Part shown: in pieces, positions 10,159-20,800 of the stretch
Numbering within the stretch: the first letter of the stretch is position 1
How the letters are laid out: each line of letters begins with the position of its first letter
Assembly: GCA_019914945.1 (NCBI GenBank)
Contig: CM034102.1
Location: 4,763,501 to 4,827,500, forward strand
Origin: Typha latifolia
Taxonomy: Eukaryota; Streptophyta; Magnoliopsida; Poales; Typhaceae
Length of the DNA stretch: 64,000 bases
Direction: 5' to 3'
The notes under the pieces: model-generated
The model's input: only the letters and a program-made list of their open reading frames with translations
Databases searched by the model: none
Told to the model about the DNA's origin: nothing
Position numbers and translations under genes: made by a program

Positions 10159-11793
10159 TCACTTCACATGCACCCATATGCCCTCACTTGGAATCCCACC
10201 ATTAACGACAAACACCATGTAGTACCCCGGCGGCGCTAAGATCGCAGACGCCGGAGCAACGGCAACGACATTGTATAATCCCTTTCCGACCGCGGCCACC
10301 TTTCCTGTGTCCAAAATTAGAAGCCTCTGGTTCATAGAGAAGGAGTGTGTCGCGAACGCCGGCGCCACCATCGTCGCAGTCACGCCGCTGTCCCTTATTT
10401 TTGCTGCGGCGAACCGAAGGTCGAACTGCTTTCCGTAATTCAATTGCAGCGGAAGGATTCCTGGGATGGAGATCGCTGGCCGTGACTTGGCGTTACTCGG
10501 GGTTAAGTACTCCGGTGAGAATGCCTCGAGGCTGAGCTCCGTCGGGTACTGGACGCCGGAGAAATTGTAGTACACGTGAGGGTTGCTTCCGCCAACGAGC
10601 ACACGGCCATCGCGGAGCAGCACCGCCGACGAGTGGTAAAGCCGGGGAGTCGTCGCCGCACTTTGCACCTCGAAGCGAGCTCCTGCGCGATTTCTGATGC
10701 GGTAGACGACCGGCGCGAGGGACGGATTCTTACCGAGCTCCCACCCGGCTGTCCCCGCCGCCGCGCCGTTGATGATTACCACTTCCTCGCCGTTAGGGAG
10801 CAGGATCATGTCGCCCATCACTCTCGGCGCCGGCATTGTCTCCATCTCCCACGACGGCGAATCGTCGGTGATCCTAATCCTCCCGCACGAGCTCAAAGCC
10901 GGCAAGAAACCACCCTTCTGCTTCGCCTGTACAAACGACCCTATCGGCGCTCCCCCGCAGATGAGCACTTCGGCTTCCGCCGCCGACGGCTTTAATGGTA
11001 GTAAAACTGACGAGCCCGTGCTCGGATAGTTCCGCGGCTCTCCGCCGGGTATCTTCGGATAAGTTCTAACGATAATATTCTTATTGTAATCTAAGAGGAT
11101 GGCGCGGTTGTTGGCGAAGATGAAGAGGTTCCCATCGACGTTGAGGTGGATGAACGGGTAGAGGTTATTCTCTTCGGGATCTTTCGTTTCTAGAAGGAAT
11201 GGAAGAGAAGTTACTGTGGAAGTAGGATTTGTTTTCGGATAAAATTCGTAGCTGAATTGCCTCCGACCACCGACTATGATCGCCCGGCCATCGGGGAGGA
11301 TCTGGTTGGTGGCGTACCACCGGCGGACGGCGAGGTCCAGTTTGCGTTCGACCCAGTCGCATTTCCCGTCGCCGCAAGGGCGGAAGAAGCGGACGGCGCG
11401 TTCGCCGTCGTTGTACCCGCCGGTCTGCATCAGGGTGCCGTCGGGGGCAACGGTGCCGGAGGAACACCAGGTGTCGGTGAGTACGGTGAGGGGGCGGAAG
11501 GTGTTGTCGACGACGGAGTACTCAACGGAGTGCGCGGTGCAGTCGGTCTTGACGACGAGCTCGTCGGGGTCGTGGCGGCAGTTGCCTGCGGGGAGAGAGA
11601 GGTTGGAGTGGCCGAAGTCGGTGCGATCGAAGAGGACGACCCGGTCGGGGAATAAGAGCTGCATGTGCATGGCGGAAACGCCGACGCTTTTTTGCAGTAT
11701 ATTCCACCGCCGCCAGCCGCCGCCGTTGACGGCTATAGTGTGGTGGAGAATGAGAAAGAGATCAAACATAACTAATTTTAGCTTCATCGTCAT
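10159..11793 (-). CDS. GLOX1: Aldehyde (glyoxal) oxidase, radical-copper type, secreted
   Basis: A single-exon frame of 544 residues on the minus strand. The first ATG is at 11793, with another two codons later; upstream in-frame codons contain no ATG. Residues 3-22 form a hydrophobic signal peptide (MKLKLVMFDLFLILHH), so secretion to the cell wall is likely. The body is a galactose-oxidase-like seven-bladed propeller (glyoxal oxidase N domain) plus a C-terminal beta domain. Radical-copper site residues are visible by motif: Cys110 in TWCSSGTV, Tyr160 in RRWYATN, Tyr386-His387 in PRLYHSSAVLL and His483 in FATHSFSMNQR. These correspond to the Cys-Tyr cofactor and copper ligands of galactose/glyoxal oxidases, which turn aldehydes into acids with H2O2 release. 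Plant GLOX genes act in tapetum/pollen and cell walls. Codon use is strongly GC-biased. Confidence 0.93.
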   Translation of the reverse strand: MTMKLKLVMFDLFLILHHTIAVNGGGWRRWNILQKSVGVSAMHMQLLFPDRVVLFDRTDFGHSNLSLPAGNCRHDPDELVVKTDCTAHSVEYSVVDNTFRPLTVLTDTWCSSGTVAPDGTLMQTGGYNDGERAVRFFRPCGDGKCDWVERKLDLAVRRWYATNQILPDGRAIIVGGRRQFSYEFYPKTNPTSTVTSLPFLLETKDPEENNLYPFIHLNVDGNLFIFANNRAILLDYNKNIIVRTYPKIPGGEPRNYPSTGSSVLLPLKPSAAEAEVLICGGAPIGSFVQAKQKGGFLPALSSCGRIRITDDSPSWEMETMPAPRVMGDMILLPNGEEVVIINGAAAGTAGWELGKNPSLAPVVYRIRNRAGARFEVQSAATTPRLYHSSAVLLRDGRVLVGGSNPHVYYNFSGVQYPTELSLEAFSPEYLTPSNAKSRPAISIPGILPLQLNYGKQFDLRFAAAKIRDSGVTATMVAPAFATHSFSMNQRLLILDTGKVAAVGKGLYNVVAVAPASAILAPPGYYMVFVVNGGIPSEGIWVHVK

Positions 11794-12177
11794 GGAATCT
11801 CGTATTACCAAGATAGTGTTGGAATTTTAAGTTTATGCTCTCCTCTGTTTGAACGAGGGGAGGAATTAAATTGCGAACATTGTGATACGTACTTGGCAAT
11901 TGTTGATTGGGGTACGATGCAAATGTGGACTAAATTTGTGCAGTTGCGGCTGCAGACGATCGGATGCCAGATGGATAGCAGGGATACACGTGCATGGAAT
12001 ATGGAGTTTGGACGTAGGTGCAGTGTATATAGAGGAATTAAAAGGGATTTGGATTAGGACGAAGGGGAAGACGTAGTTTACATTGGATGGCTTGGGCGGC
12101 AATTCACGTCTCTTTGGCTTTCGCCCACCACCATCATATTAAATTTATGAAATTAATTGGAGACAATTATGACGTCT

Positions 12178-12202
12178 AATATATATATATATATATATAT
12201 AT
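12178..12202. repeat. (AT)n microsatellite
   Basis: About 25 bases of AT dinucleotide in the spacer upstream of the GLOX gene. Confidence 0.85.
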
Positions 12203-13862
12203 TCTCTAAGCTGGCGCTGTGGTTTCGAGTCTTAAGGCCCCGTATGATTGGCTGGTCCTGTTTCATGATTTATTTAGTTGCTAATTAGACTAAGGTGTAA
12301 TTGTTATATTTAATATATACAATTAATAAACTAAAATACTCTTTAACTTTAATGATATTAGATAAAAATATTATTATTAAATAAACTAATTAGTTAAAGT
12401 TTAAAAATTTTAAAATTTTTTAGTAAAAATGATTTTATTATAGGATTGCAGGTTTATGCACTTATAAGCTAGGGAACACCATGAATTTGCGGCCTTGCAT
12501 GCTTTTAAGTCTGTATGCGAGCTTATAGATGTTGTTTTTCTTTGTTGTCCATCGATGATTTGCAAACTCGCAACTATACTATAGAGAACGCCATTTTAAT
12601 TTATTTTTAATTATTATTTTTTAAAGAAAGTAAACTATTATGAGATTATAACGGCTTGTGGACATAGAAGTTTATAAGTTATTGAGGAGTTTGTAAGTTT
12701 TCAATTTTTTGTTGAGAGAAATATATTTATTTTAGAAGAAAATTTAGGATGTATGAGAAATAATTTAAAATAGAGGCATTGTTAATTTGATGTGTGATGC
12801 ACATAATACCAATATATTATTATTAAATTTATAAAATATAAATGTAAGTAATTTTAAAAGTAAATTTATAACTTGAGAAATAAAATAAAATAATTTTATT
12901 TTATTTTCTCACTCATCTTCCATCCTTGAACTTGGCTAAAAAAATAGTATTTATTTACTAAAGGAGTTCCTAACCAAATCCAGTAATTAGTCATAAACTC
13001 AAACCACATACCACCTTAAGTAATACTTAAGAAAAGTTGTCTCTCCCTTTCTACTTTGGTGTTGGTTGTAAAATATGTTACGACTTGATCACTTCAGCTA
13101 TAGCAACAATAGGTTAAACATAGGAAACACTAACCCACTTAACAAAATTGCTTTAATTCTCCTTGGCTTTGCTAAACCAATACCTTTGACCCAATTAAAG
13201 ATAACCTACTGGGATCTCAACTTACTTGCCAACCATATCCCCATCCTTGCTTGTCTTTAGTGTTTGTTGTCTTAGATAAGGTTTAAATTCCACTACTAAT
13301 CTAATATGTATGGTTGCTTCAGTACCTGTGCATGGCTGCTGTAATTTTCCATTTTCTTCTTTTGGATTTAAAGAGGAACTAAAGAAAGAGACCATGGAGC
13401 AGTGCACCTTCGCATCCTCACGGCTCTTCCCTTTCCAGACCAGTGGCTAGCTAATTAAAGACTCTTAACTATGCGTATCTAATGCTTATTCTCAGTGTCT
13501 AGAATGAGTTATTTGACAATTCAAGCAAGCCTCACACTCGGCCCAATGAACAAGTGAACACATAAACAAAATAGTTGTTAGGAATTGGTCATGGAATGGG
13601 CAAAAACTAGATTAATTCATAATACTAGTTAGGTTTATCTTAAAGGTCATTCACACGTCTGCATGACGAACGTACACCTCCACAGCTCCACTAGTCCACA
13701 AAAGTAAGCCCAAGTGCTCCAGAAGAAAGCAGGAGATGCCAAAATTCTCATGCCGACGACTCACGGGTTTCTTTCACATCTATGTTCAATTCTTAGTCTA
13801 CTCTTTGTCTACTCCAATTAAAAGGCATGAGACCATTAGCTCCCACAGTTGCAGTAAAATAA

Positions 13863-13868
13863 TAAGAA

Positions 13869-13899
<31 letters not shown>

Positions 13900-13921
13900 A
13901 AGGAGGAGGAGGAGGAGGAGG
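13863..13921. repeat. (AAG)n-(AGG)n compound microsatellite
   Basis: A purine-only tract: AAG/AAT triplets followed by AGG triplets. On the plus strand it reads as poly-Arg and gives a spurious open frame. Confidence 0.9.
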
Positions 13922-14136
13922 ACGAGAAAGAAAATAACAGTTTAGACTACCCTACATAATACGTTCTCTTTCGGCCAGGTCGCAGATTGCGTCCGTTATT
14001 TACTCACCAAACTGTCGAACATGTTCCACAGATTGGGGCGCCTTTTCTTTTCGAATTCTACCACAAACTACTGGGATATTGACTTCCATAACTAAGTGAA
14101 CCATTCAAGAATTATGATCCACTTCCCTAATTAAAG

Positions 14137-14139
<3 letters not shown>

Positions 14140-14217
<78 letters not shown>
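14140..14217. repeat. Long (AT)n microsatellite followed by (TGTA)n
   Basis: About 78 bases of uninterrupted TA dinucleotide end in a short TGTATGTATG tail. It is the longest AT run in the window. Confidence 0.92.
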
Positions 14218-14229
<12 letters not shown>

Positions 14230-15151
14230 GTTAGATAGTTGGGCTAATTTTATTTAAGAAATATGCTTTGGTGAAATATTTATCAAATATTAATTAATTA
14301 TAGCATTCACAAGGAAATCAAACTACTAATCTTCATCATCATGTTCAATTTAGTTTCGCTCGTGCTTAATATTTTTTAAGAATTATTTTATGCACATCTC
14401 TTAAATATAAATTAGATATATTTATAATTTTACTTATATATTATTATTTAATTATATAACATAGTGATTACTTTAAATAAATTTATGTAAAAATTTATAT
14501 TTAATTATTAAGCAGTGAATAAGTATGTTAACAGTAATAAAATCTTATTTAGAAATCATTCATAGTTTTATCGCACCTCGCCATTTGTAATAAAGTTTTA
14601 TCGTTAATTTGTCACGTAATTTATCTTATATAAGATTTGGCCGTATGTGAGCGTTGGCTTGTAAGATATATTTAAGAGAGATTAATAAGTTCAAAATATA
14701 ACCCCTAAAAGAAAAGGATCACTTATGTCCAAATCAGACAACTTGGAGAGGGTTGAATAAATCTGGCCACTAAGCCAAAATCAGACAATGGTCCTCCACT
14801 CAACCAGGCAAATCCCCAATTCAGTTGCAGTTCCTACTCTTCTCAAGACATCTGTAGATATCTAAGTCCCCTTGGCCTACAAGAATAGATGTGATCTACC
14901 ACCTAACTCTTCCCATTTCCAGGCACATCTTCCAATTAAATACACACAAGTTGCGGCCTTCAAAGTTCACACAAAATCTTCTCAGTCCTTTGCCCAAGAA
15001 ATAATGTCCCCTTGTGGGTAGTTGGCCAGCTCCATTTTAGACCTCCATGGCAATCCAAGTAAAGAGGCCCAAAGACTTCCAAACCTCTCACTGGGGGCCC
15101 CCATGCCTGCCTGCCCACCCCAAACACTCCTTTCCTTCCTCATTAGAGGCT

Positions 15152-15159
15152 TATAAAAG
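15152..15159 (+). promoter_or_regulatory. TATA box of the plantacyanin gene
   Basis: TATAAAAG lies 109 bases before the ATG at 15261 and implies transcription start near 15185. Confidence 0.6.
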
Positions 15160-15260
15160 ACCACCTTATCTATCCTAATTGAGCACAAGCCTCTCAATAA
15201 TTCCTTCGCTAGATCTCTTTGCTCTCTTTGAGAATTTTTTTTTCAAACTCTTATCCAGTG

Positions 15261-15774
15261 ATGGCTCAGGGAAGGGGCAGTGCAGTGGCTCTGGGGCTTG
15301 CTCTCCTTTGCATCCTTGTCCTTAGTGAGACCGCCGAGTCGGCGGTCTACACGGTCGGCGGCGGCAGCGGCTGGACCTTCAACACCGCCGGCTGGCCTAA
15401 CGGGAAGCGATTCAGGGCCGGCGATGTTCTCGGTAAGCATTAATTCATCATGTCCACATAGTAAACGTAGCTTGTCTGTCTATATAAAACCTTATTTTTC
15501 TTTTTTGTAAGACTATTAGTTTATAATTTGAGAGAGAGTTTTGGTTTACTTGCTTCCATCTATACTTGGGATAGTTTTCAAGTACAACCCTTCGGTCCAC
15601 AATGTGGTTGCGGTGAACGCGGCCGGGTACAGCAGCTGCAATGCCCCGAGAGGCGCAAAGATCTTCAAGTCCGGCAACGATCGGATAACGCTGGCTCGAG
15701 GGAGAAACTTCTTCATCTGCAGCTTTGCCGGCCACTGCCAGTCGGGAATGAAGATCGCCGTCACCGCGGCGTGA
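15261..15774 (+). CDS. Plantacyanin (basic blue protein, phytocyanin)
   Basis: Two exons, 15261-15432 and 15575-15774, joined in phase 1, give 123 residues. An N-terminal signal peptide (about residues 1-28, ending ETAESA) precedes a single plastocyanin-like domain starting VYTVGGGSGWTF. Type-1 copper ligands are visible as His66 (SVHNVV), Cys106, His111 and Met116 in the block FICSFAGHCQSGMKIAV. Cys79 and Cys112 form the expected disulfide. No GPI-anchor tail or Pro-rich extension follows, so it is a plantacyanin rather than an uclacyanin or early nodulin-like protein. Such proteins are secreted to the extracellular matrix; the family includes lily chemocyanin, which guides pollen tubes. The intron position, just before VFKYNP, is the conserved phytocyanin one. 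Confidence 0.95.
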
Positions 15775-15904
15775 GGACGACGACAAGGACGAAGGCGTGA
15801 TCATCTAACTATTTACTTTTCTATCAGCTCTCTCTATAGAAATATGCAGTGATGAGAGGAGGTTGTAATAGCTAGTCATAGGGGGAGAGTTTTGTCCCTA
15901 TGGC

Positions 15905-15939
15905 TATATCTATCTATCTATCTATCTATCTATATATAT
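15905..15939. repeat. (TCTA)n microsatellite in the plantacyanin 3' region
   Basis: Seven to eight TCTA units run into a short TA run, about 130 bases after the stop codon. Confidence 0.9.
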
Positions 15940-16611
15940 GAGAAGTATAATGAATAAAGCTATCCGCTAAATCTTAGGTTTCTTTGTTTTTCGTCTTCGC
16001 TCTAGGCTAGACAAAACTAGAGCTGTCAATCTAGGGCGTTGTTCACAAACAACTCATGTACGGTTTAACTTTTGTTCCAATCAATTCGGCAGTTTGACAG
16101 ATGAGTCAAATAGGAGACCAGATTTGATATTATTAGCCAGTTGAAAGTTGACTACTAGTTAAATACATATTCTAGCAGATAGATTGAGATAAATAGTTAG
16201 ATATATAATTCCATAAGTTTATTGGTTTAATCCTAGTTAATTGAGCTTAGCTTTGAACCAGCTTGCCAAGCAAAATACACCAAACACTTGAGCCGAACAC
16301 AAGCTAAGATTTCTAACTTTTTATTTCCCAAGTATTCTCGATGAACTTAACATTGACATCTTAAATAAATAATAAATCATATAAATCCAAACAATACAAA
16401 TAATTGAAAATCCACAGAGTAACAAAATTGAACTCATAACCTTTGTCATAAGTTGATAAAACCTAATTACTAAGACAACGGTGGCTTTTCTAATTCTTTG
16501 TTTGACAAAAAAGTTTGCCACCATGCATTGTACGCAAATAGTCTCTAACATCATTATAATATAATATACTGGTTAAATCATCATTATTGTTTTAAAGTAG
16601 GTTTTTTTCGC

Positions 16612-16876
16612 ATGTATATCCTTGTAGAATCCCTTATTTACTTGTATGCTGCTCTAAAACTGTTATTTATATGTATACCTAATAAAACAAATTTATCTGT
16701 ATATTATCTTTCAATTTAAATCTCAATAATTTAAGGAAAAAATCACCTTTTAACTAGAAATATGTGATAGAGTAAGGATATTTTATTTTTTTTATATTTA
16801 AATTAATCAAAATTTAAAATCATGCAATTTTAGAGAGGTATACAAGTAAATAATAGTTTTTGAAGGGTATCTATAT
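16612..16876. repeat. MITE-like inverted-repeat element
   Basis: The left arm (16612-16650, containing TTATTTACTTGTATGC) matches the reverse complement of the right arm (16835-16876, containing TATACAAGTAAATAATAG) with a few mismatches. The whole is about 265 bases, AT-rich and non-coding, which fits a small non-autonomous DNA element. Borders and target-site duplication were not resolved. Confidence 0.5.
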
Positions 16877-17332
16877 ATATATATATGTGCAAAAAATGGT
16901 GCACTCATGCTAATATGCTGTATGCCAAGTCTTTTTTCCAAAAAAAAAAAAGGAAAAAAACCTTCATTTTTATGTATTATATTTCATACAAAAATATTTT
17001 TCAGCTTATTACTATAAACTGAAAGGGGTATTTTATATTTTATATTAAGATTAGCAATTATTAAGCAATTACCAAATTCTTTTTTTGTGTATATACCCTT
17101 AGAAAATCACTTATTTGTGTGTATATCTATCAAAATATATACTATTTTTGCACAGATACTTACTAAGAGGGTGACATATATAACACATACCGTATTAAGT
17201 GGGCCAAAGCTCAAACTTGGCTTGGGCTCCAAGGCATTCCCAAATTCTCAGAAGCTTCTAGACTTTGGAGCCCGTACCCACCCACTAAGATAAAAATGAG
17301 ATGCTCTCGAGAAAGAGTCAGGAGAAGGAGCC

Positions 17333-17360
17333 GGCGAGAGAGAGAGAGAGAGAGAGAGAG
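17333..17360 (+). repeat. (GA)n tract in the MGST3 5' leader
   Basis: A GA-dinucleotide run lies immediately before the start codon at 17367, probably inside the 5' UTR. Confidence 0.8.
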
Positions 17361-17366
17361 GTAGAA

Positions 17367-18079
17367 ATGGCGGTGAAGATGGAGATCCCAAAGGAATACG
17401 GGTACGTCGTTCTGGTGCTGGTCCTCTATGCCTTCTTCAACCTCTGGATGTCTTTGCAAGTCGGCAAAGCCCGTAAAAAGTAAGCACACAAACGCCTAAC
17501 TCCTTGTGAACCACTAGTTGCTCCTTGCTGTTAATTCTCGTAATCTTATCCGGTTCAGGTATAAGGTGTTCTATCCCACTCTTTATGCTATCGAATCTGA
17601 GAATAAGGATGCCAAGCTATTCAACTGTGTCCAGGTCTCTCTATATCTCCCTGTCTCTTGTCAATACCAAATTGTTAGATTACCCAAGAGCTCATTATTA
17701 GTTAATGGCGCGATGTTTGTGAGCAGAGAGGGCATCAGAACTCGCTGGAGTCGATGCCGGTTTTCTTTACGATGCTTTTGGTTGGTGGGATTCAACACCC
17801 AGTAATCGGCGCTGGACTCGGGCTTCTATACACGATTGCGCGATTCTTTTATTTCAAGGGTTACTCCACTGGTCTACCCGAGAATCGACTCAAGATTGGG
17901 TACTTTTTCTTCTCTCTCTACATATATATATATATATATATATATTTGGGTATTATTATTATTCTTTGGGCGTGATTTGTGATGGGATTAATTTGTCGGG
18001 CAGAGGGTTAAATTTCCTGGCTTTGTTTGGGCTAGAGATGTGCGCGGCCTCGTTCGGAATTAATCTGCTGCTCCACTAG
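17367..18079 (+). CDS. MGST3: Microsomal glutathione S-transferase 3 (MAPEG family)
   Basis: Four exons, 17367-17479, 17559-17634, 17727-17899 and 18004-18079, total 438 bases and 145 residues. This matches the short, four-helix MAPEG family. Hydrophobic segments lie near residues 12-32, 73-92, 92-106 and 123-144. Family motifs include RKKYKVFYPTLYA, the glutathione-site block FNCVQRGHQNSLE (residues 59-71), and LPENRLKIGG before the last helix. MGST3 enzymes sit in the ER membrane and conjugate or reduce lipid hydroperoxides with glutathione. The start codon follows a GA-rich leader. The donor of exon 3 is placed after ATTGG, because the only GT there follows it; the frame is then restored by the acceptor at 18003. 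Confidence 0.95.
17922..17944. repeat. (AT)n microsatellite in MGST3 intron 3
   Basis: A short TA run just downstream of the exon 3 donor. Confidence 0.8.
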
Positions 18080-20800
18080 GCGCCGATAAGATCGACTGAT
18101 GTGGTGATGATGTATGACGTACTTTGTTCTAATGTGTGTTACGTTTTGACTTCTATTTCTATGCATGATGGATTTGGTCTTTCCTTTGGGATCTCTTTTG
18201 TCATCTGGAAGATTAGTTCTTGGGTGCTTCTTGGCCCCGTGTGTCTGCTCTTTTGCTTCTAAGAACCGGAACTATTATTATAGTACAGTAGTGTATGTTG
18301 TGGGTTTTCTAATTAGCCCCATGCTATTATGTCTAAAGTTAAATTACTCTTGAAACTTTTGTTTGCATAATTTTGCCTGCGTTTAGGTTAATGTGGTTTA
18401 AATAATTTATACTTTTGTCTGTCTGGTTTAGGCTAATGTGATTTAGGCAATTCGTAATTTATCCTTTCTTCTATCACAATTGAGCTGTCTTAAAGAGTTT
18501 TATCATATTCTATCATTGGATCAAAGCAGGTGTATTTATGCGCAATTAATTTGAATTTCTGTTACAAAGAAATTAATGTTCATATTTGACGTCGAGATAG
18601 TTGGTATGTTGTTACCATTACACTAGTGTGGCAATTCATTTTTTATTATGTGCTCAGGATCATGATATGGGAGAATTTGCATTCATAAGAAAAATGGTCG
18701 TCTTAAATGGCTTGTAAAAAATGGACATTTTGAACTCTCTCTCCTTTTAAATAGTAACATATTTTTGGTTATTTCATAAAATTCTCTAGTTCCCAAATGA
18801 ACTCGGGGCCGTATTATCGGTTAATCCACTAAGCTATGTTGTAGTTGGATTTATAATAAATTAATCCAATCTGTCTAAGAATTATAATTGATAATTATCA
18901 AGTTACTGTGGCCATTACTCTTCTCGCTCGCTGCTGAGATCGTCGGACTTAGAGAGGCTATTGTCTGCGTCTGACCACACTGGATCTCTCACCTCCAAAT
19001 TGAGATTGACTCTCAACTCCGTCCAGCTCTTTGGTCTATCTCCTCCGTTATTGAGGATTATAAATTGGCACATAAGTTTCGAGATTAGTTGGGTATTGAA
19101 CGCTTTGTTTACTCTTTTGGTTGCTAACATTAGCAGTACATTTTTATAAACGTAGTGGTTAATCAATAGATTCTTCCTTTTCTTGAAAAAAAAAAAGAAA
19201 GACATTTCTCTTCCCAACTACACTTCCAAACAATATAGTAAATAACATTTATTAAATATTTATGAAAATATGTTTCTATATTTTAATTGAGTTAGGAATA
19301 CAAAGCAACCTAACTAAGCAGTTGCAATTAAGTAGGGTTATAAACTAGTTTATATTCAACAAGTTTTCAAAAGATTTAACATCTGTTGGATGGATCATGA
19401 GATTCACGAAAGCATAAAGCGGAAAAATGTAACAACGAAGGTGTTTAGAGTCCAGCAGCCGGGCTGAAGTTTGGAACCAATTTTACGACACCAATTCTAG
19501 ATAGAATTAAATTGATTTCATTTGAGAATGAATTCATCTGTTTGGAGAATAACAAAATTCATCTAATTTTTCTGTTTGAAGTGTGGTAGGAATTTATTTC
19601 ATTTCTATTTAATCTATACATTTTAATAGATATGAAAAACTTATAAGTGACAAATAAATTACACGACTAGAATGAAAGGGGAAGAGCAAAGGTAACGTCC
19701 TTAAAAACAAACAGCATTAGGTTGAACATAGACCGAACCACAATAAAAAAAAAGTATTAAAAAAAATAACAAACTCATGCCACCTTGAAAGCAAGCCTTT
19801 CTTTTGGACATCTACTGCACCACATATAAGTGCAATGAATGGTTAGGTGGAAAATAATAGGCTTAATAGGGTTGATATGCTTCAGCTTCAACCATGCGAG
19901 AATTTTCGATTTTCGTCTCTCAGTGTCAGTGGTGGCCTAGCAGTTGTGACTCCGTTAAGCTCATAGTAGATAAAATATGACAAACCTGCAACTTATTGTA
20001 ACACAGCTACAGAACCCACTTTAAGAGAATCTCACAATCATACGAGTTTCACAAGTAAGATTAAACAACTAGTCAACGTTGCTCGGATGCAATGTAAGTT
20101 GTCAACGGTCAAGACTCAAGACCCCTTGGTTTGATATTAAGACTATGCATATGGTTATACAAAGAGAATACTATGTCAACACTACTGACTTGTGAATGAT
20201 AATGGCGAGCCAAAAAAATAACAATTTAAATAACTATTTTCGTCGAACACCTTGTAGGCACCGCTAACATCAAGGGATAAGTTTAGTGATGAAGGACGAT
20301 GACGACTGGACAATGAGAATGGCCAAGTCATCGAGATCGAAGCCTTCGTCGTCGGGGGATAAGCAAAAGTTGACTCTCCTCGTTGCCGTCGACCAAGACC
20401 ACCACGAAGTTGAGGAACCCAATTGCCATGAGGTTTTTAAAGAGGAGTAGATAGGAGGAGGAAGCTAGGGTGAGAGGAAAAGATGATGAAGAGGAAGGAA
20501 GGTGGGGGAGGAAAGAGAGGGAAAGAGGAAGAAAGAAGAAGATAGGGAAAGGACTGCCATGAGGTTTTTATTTGTTTTGTTTCAAACTTTGCAAAACACT
20601 ACAAAATGACAATCAACTCCGTTACGTGAATCTCAAAGCCAGATTTCTAGGTGATCTGTCGAAATTAAAAAATAAAAGATCTTCGACCAATCACATTGCG
20701 CGGTACACGTAATCCATCGCAAAACTCTCTTCTTCCCCTTCGTCTCTCTCTCTCTCTCTCCCCTTTCTCCTCTCACATCTCTCTTTCTATTTCCACGACG
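18080..20800. other. Intergenic spacer between MGST3 and HRD3
   Basis: The left part holds the MGST3 3' UTR. The rest is AT-rich with no family-like reading frame. A 53-codon ATG frame at 20289-20450 (acidic/basic, containing DDDDW) is short, sits in purine-rich sequence, and I do not support it. The HRD3 5' leader at the right end includes a CT run at about 20742-20765. Confidence 0.5.

Larger units (their letters stand above)
11794..15151. other. Intergenic spacer upstream of GLOX and plantacyanin genes
   Basis: This 3.4 kb holds the GLOX promoter (a possible TATATA element near 12024) and AT-rich unique sequence, with microsatellites at 12178-12202, 13863-13921 and 14140-14217. Open frames here (for example 13075-13260, 13736-13945) are short or purely low-complexity. 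I see no gene. Confidence 0.5.
15775..17366. other. Intergenic spacer with a MITE-like inverted repeat
   Basis: This holds the plantacyanin 3' UTR, a (TCTA)n run (15905-15939) and an AT-rich section with inverted repeat arms at 16612-16650 and 16835-16876. The 5' UTR of the MGST3 gene with a GA run lies at the right end. No coding region is seen. Confidence 0.5.

Noticed and set aside
9945..10239. Ile-Tyr repeat peptides on both strands
   Set aside because: They are translations of the (AT)n run.
11794..11811. Six-codon upstream extension of GLOX starting with TTG
   Set aside because: There is no ATG upstream, and the ATG at 11793 leads directly into a signal peptide.
10347..11830. Several open frames of 60-184 codons opposite or beside the GLOX gene
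   Set aside because: Shadows of a GC-rich exon with no family features; the GLOX frame has all catalytic motifs.
13736..13945. 69-codon frame ending in a poly-Arg tail
   Set aside because: The tail is the translated AAG/AGG microsatellite and the rest lacks any recognisable motif.
20289..20450. 53-codon ATG frame between MGST3 and HRD3
   Set aside because: Short, composition-driven (purine-rich), with no promoter, homologue or exon context visible.
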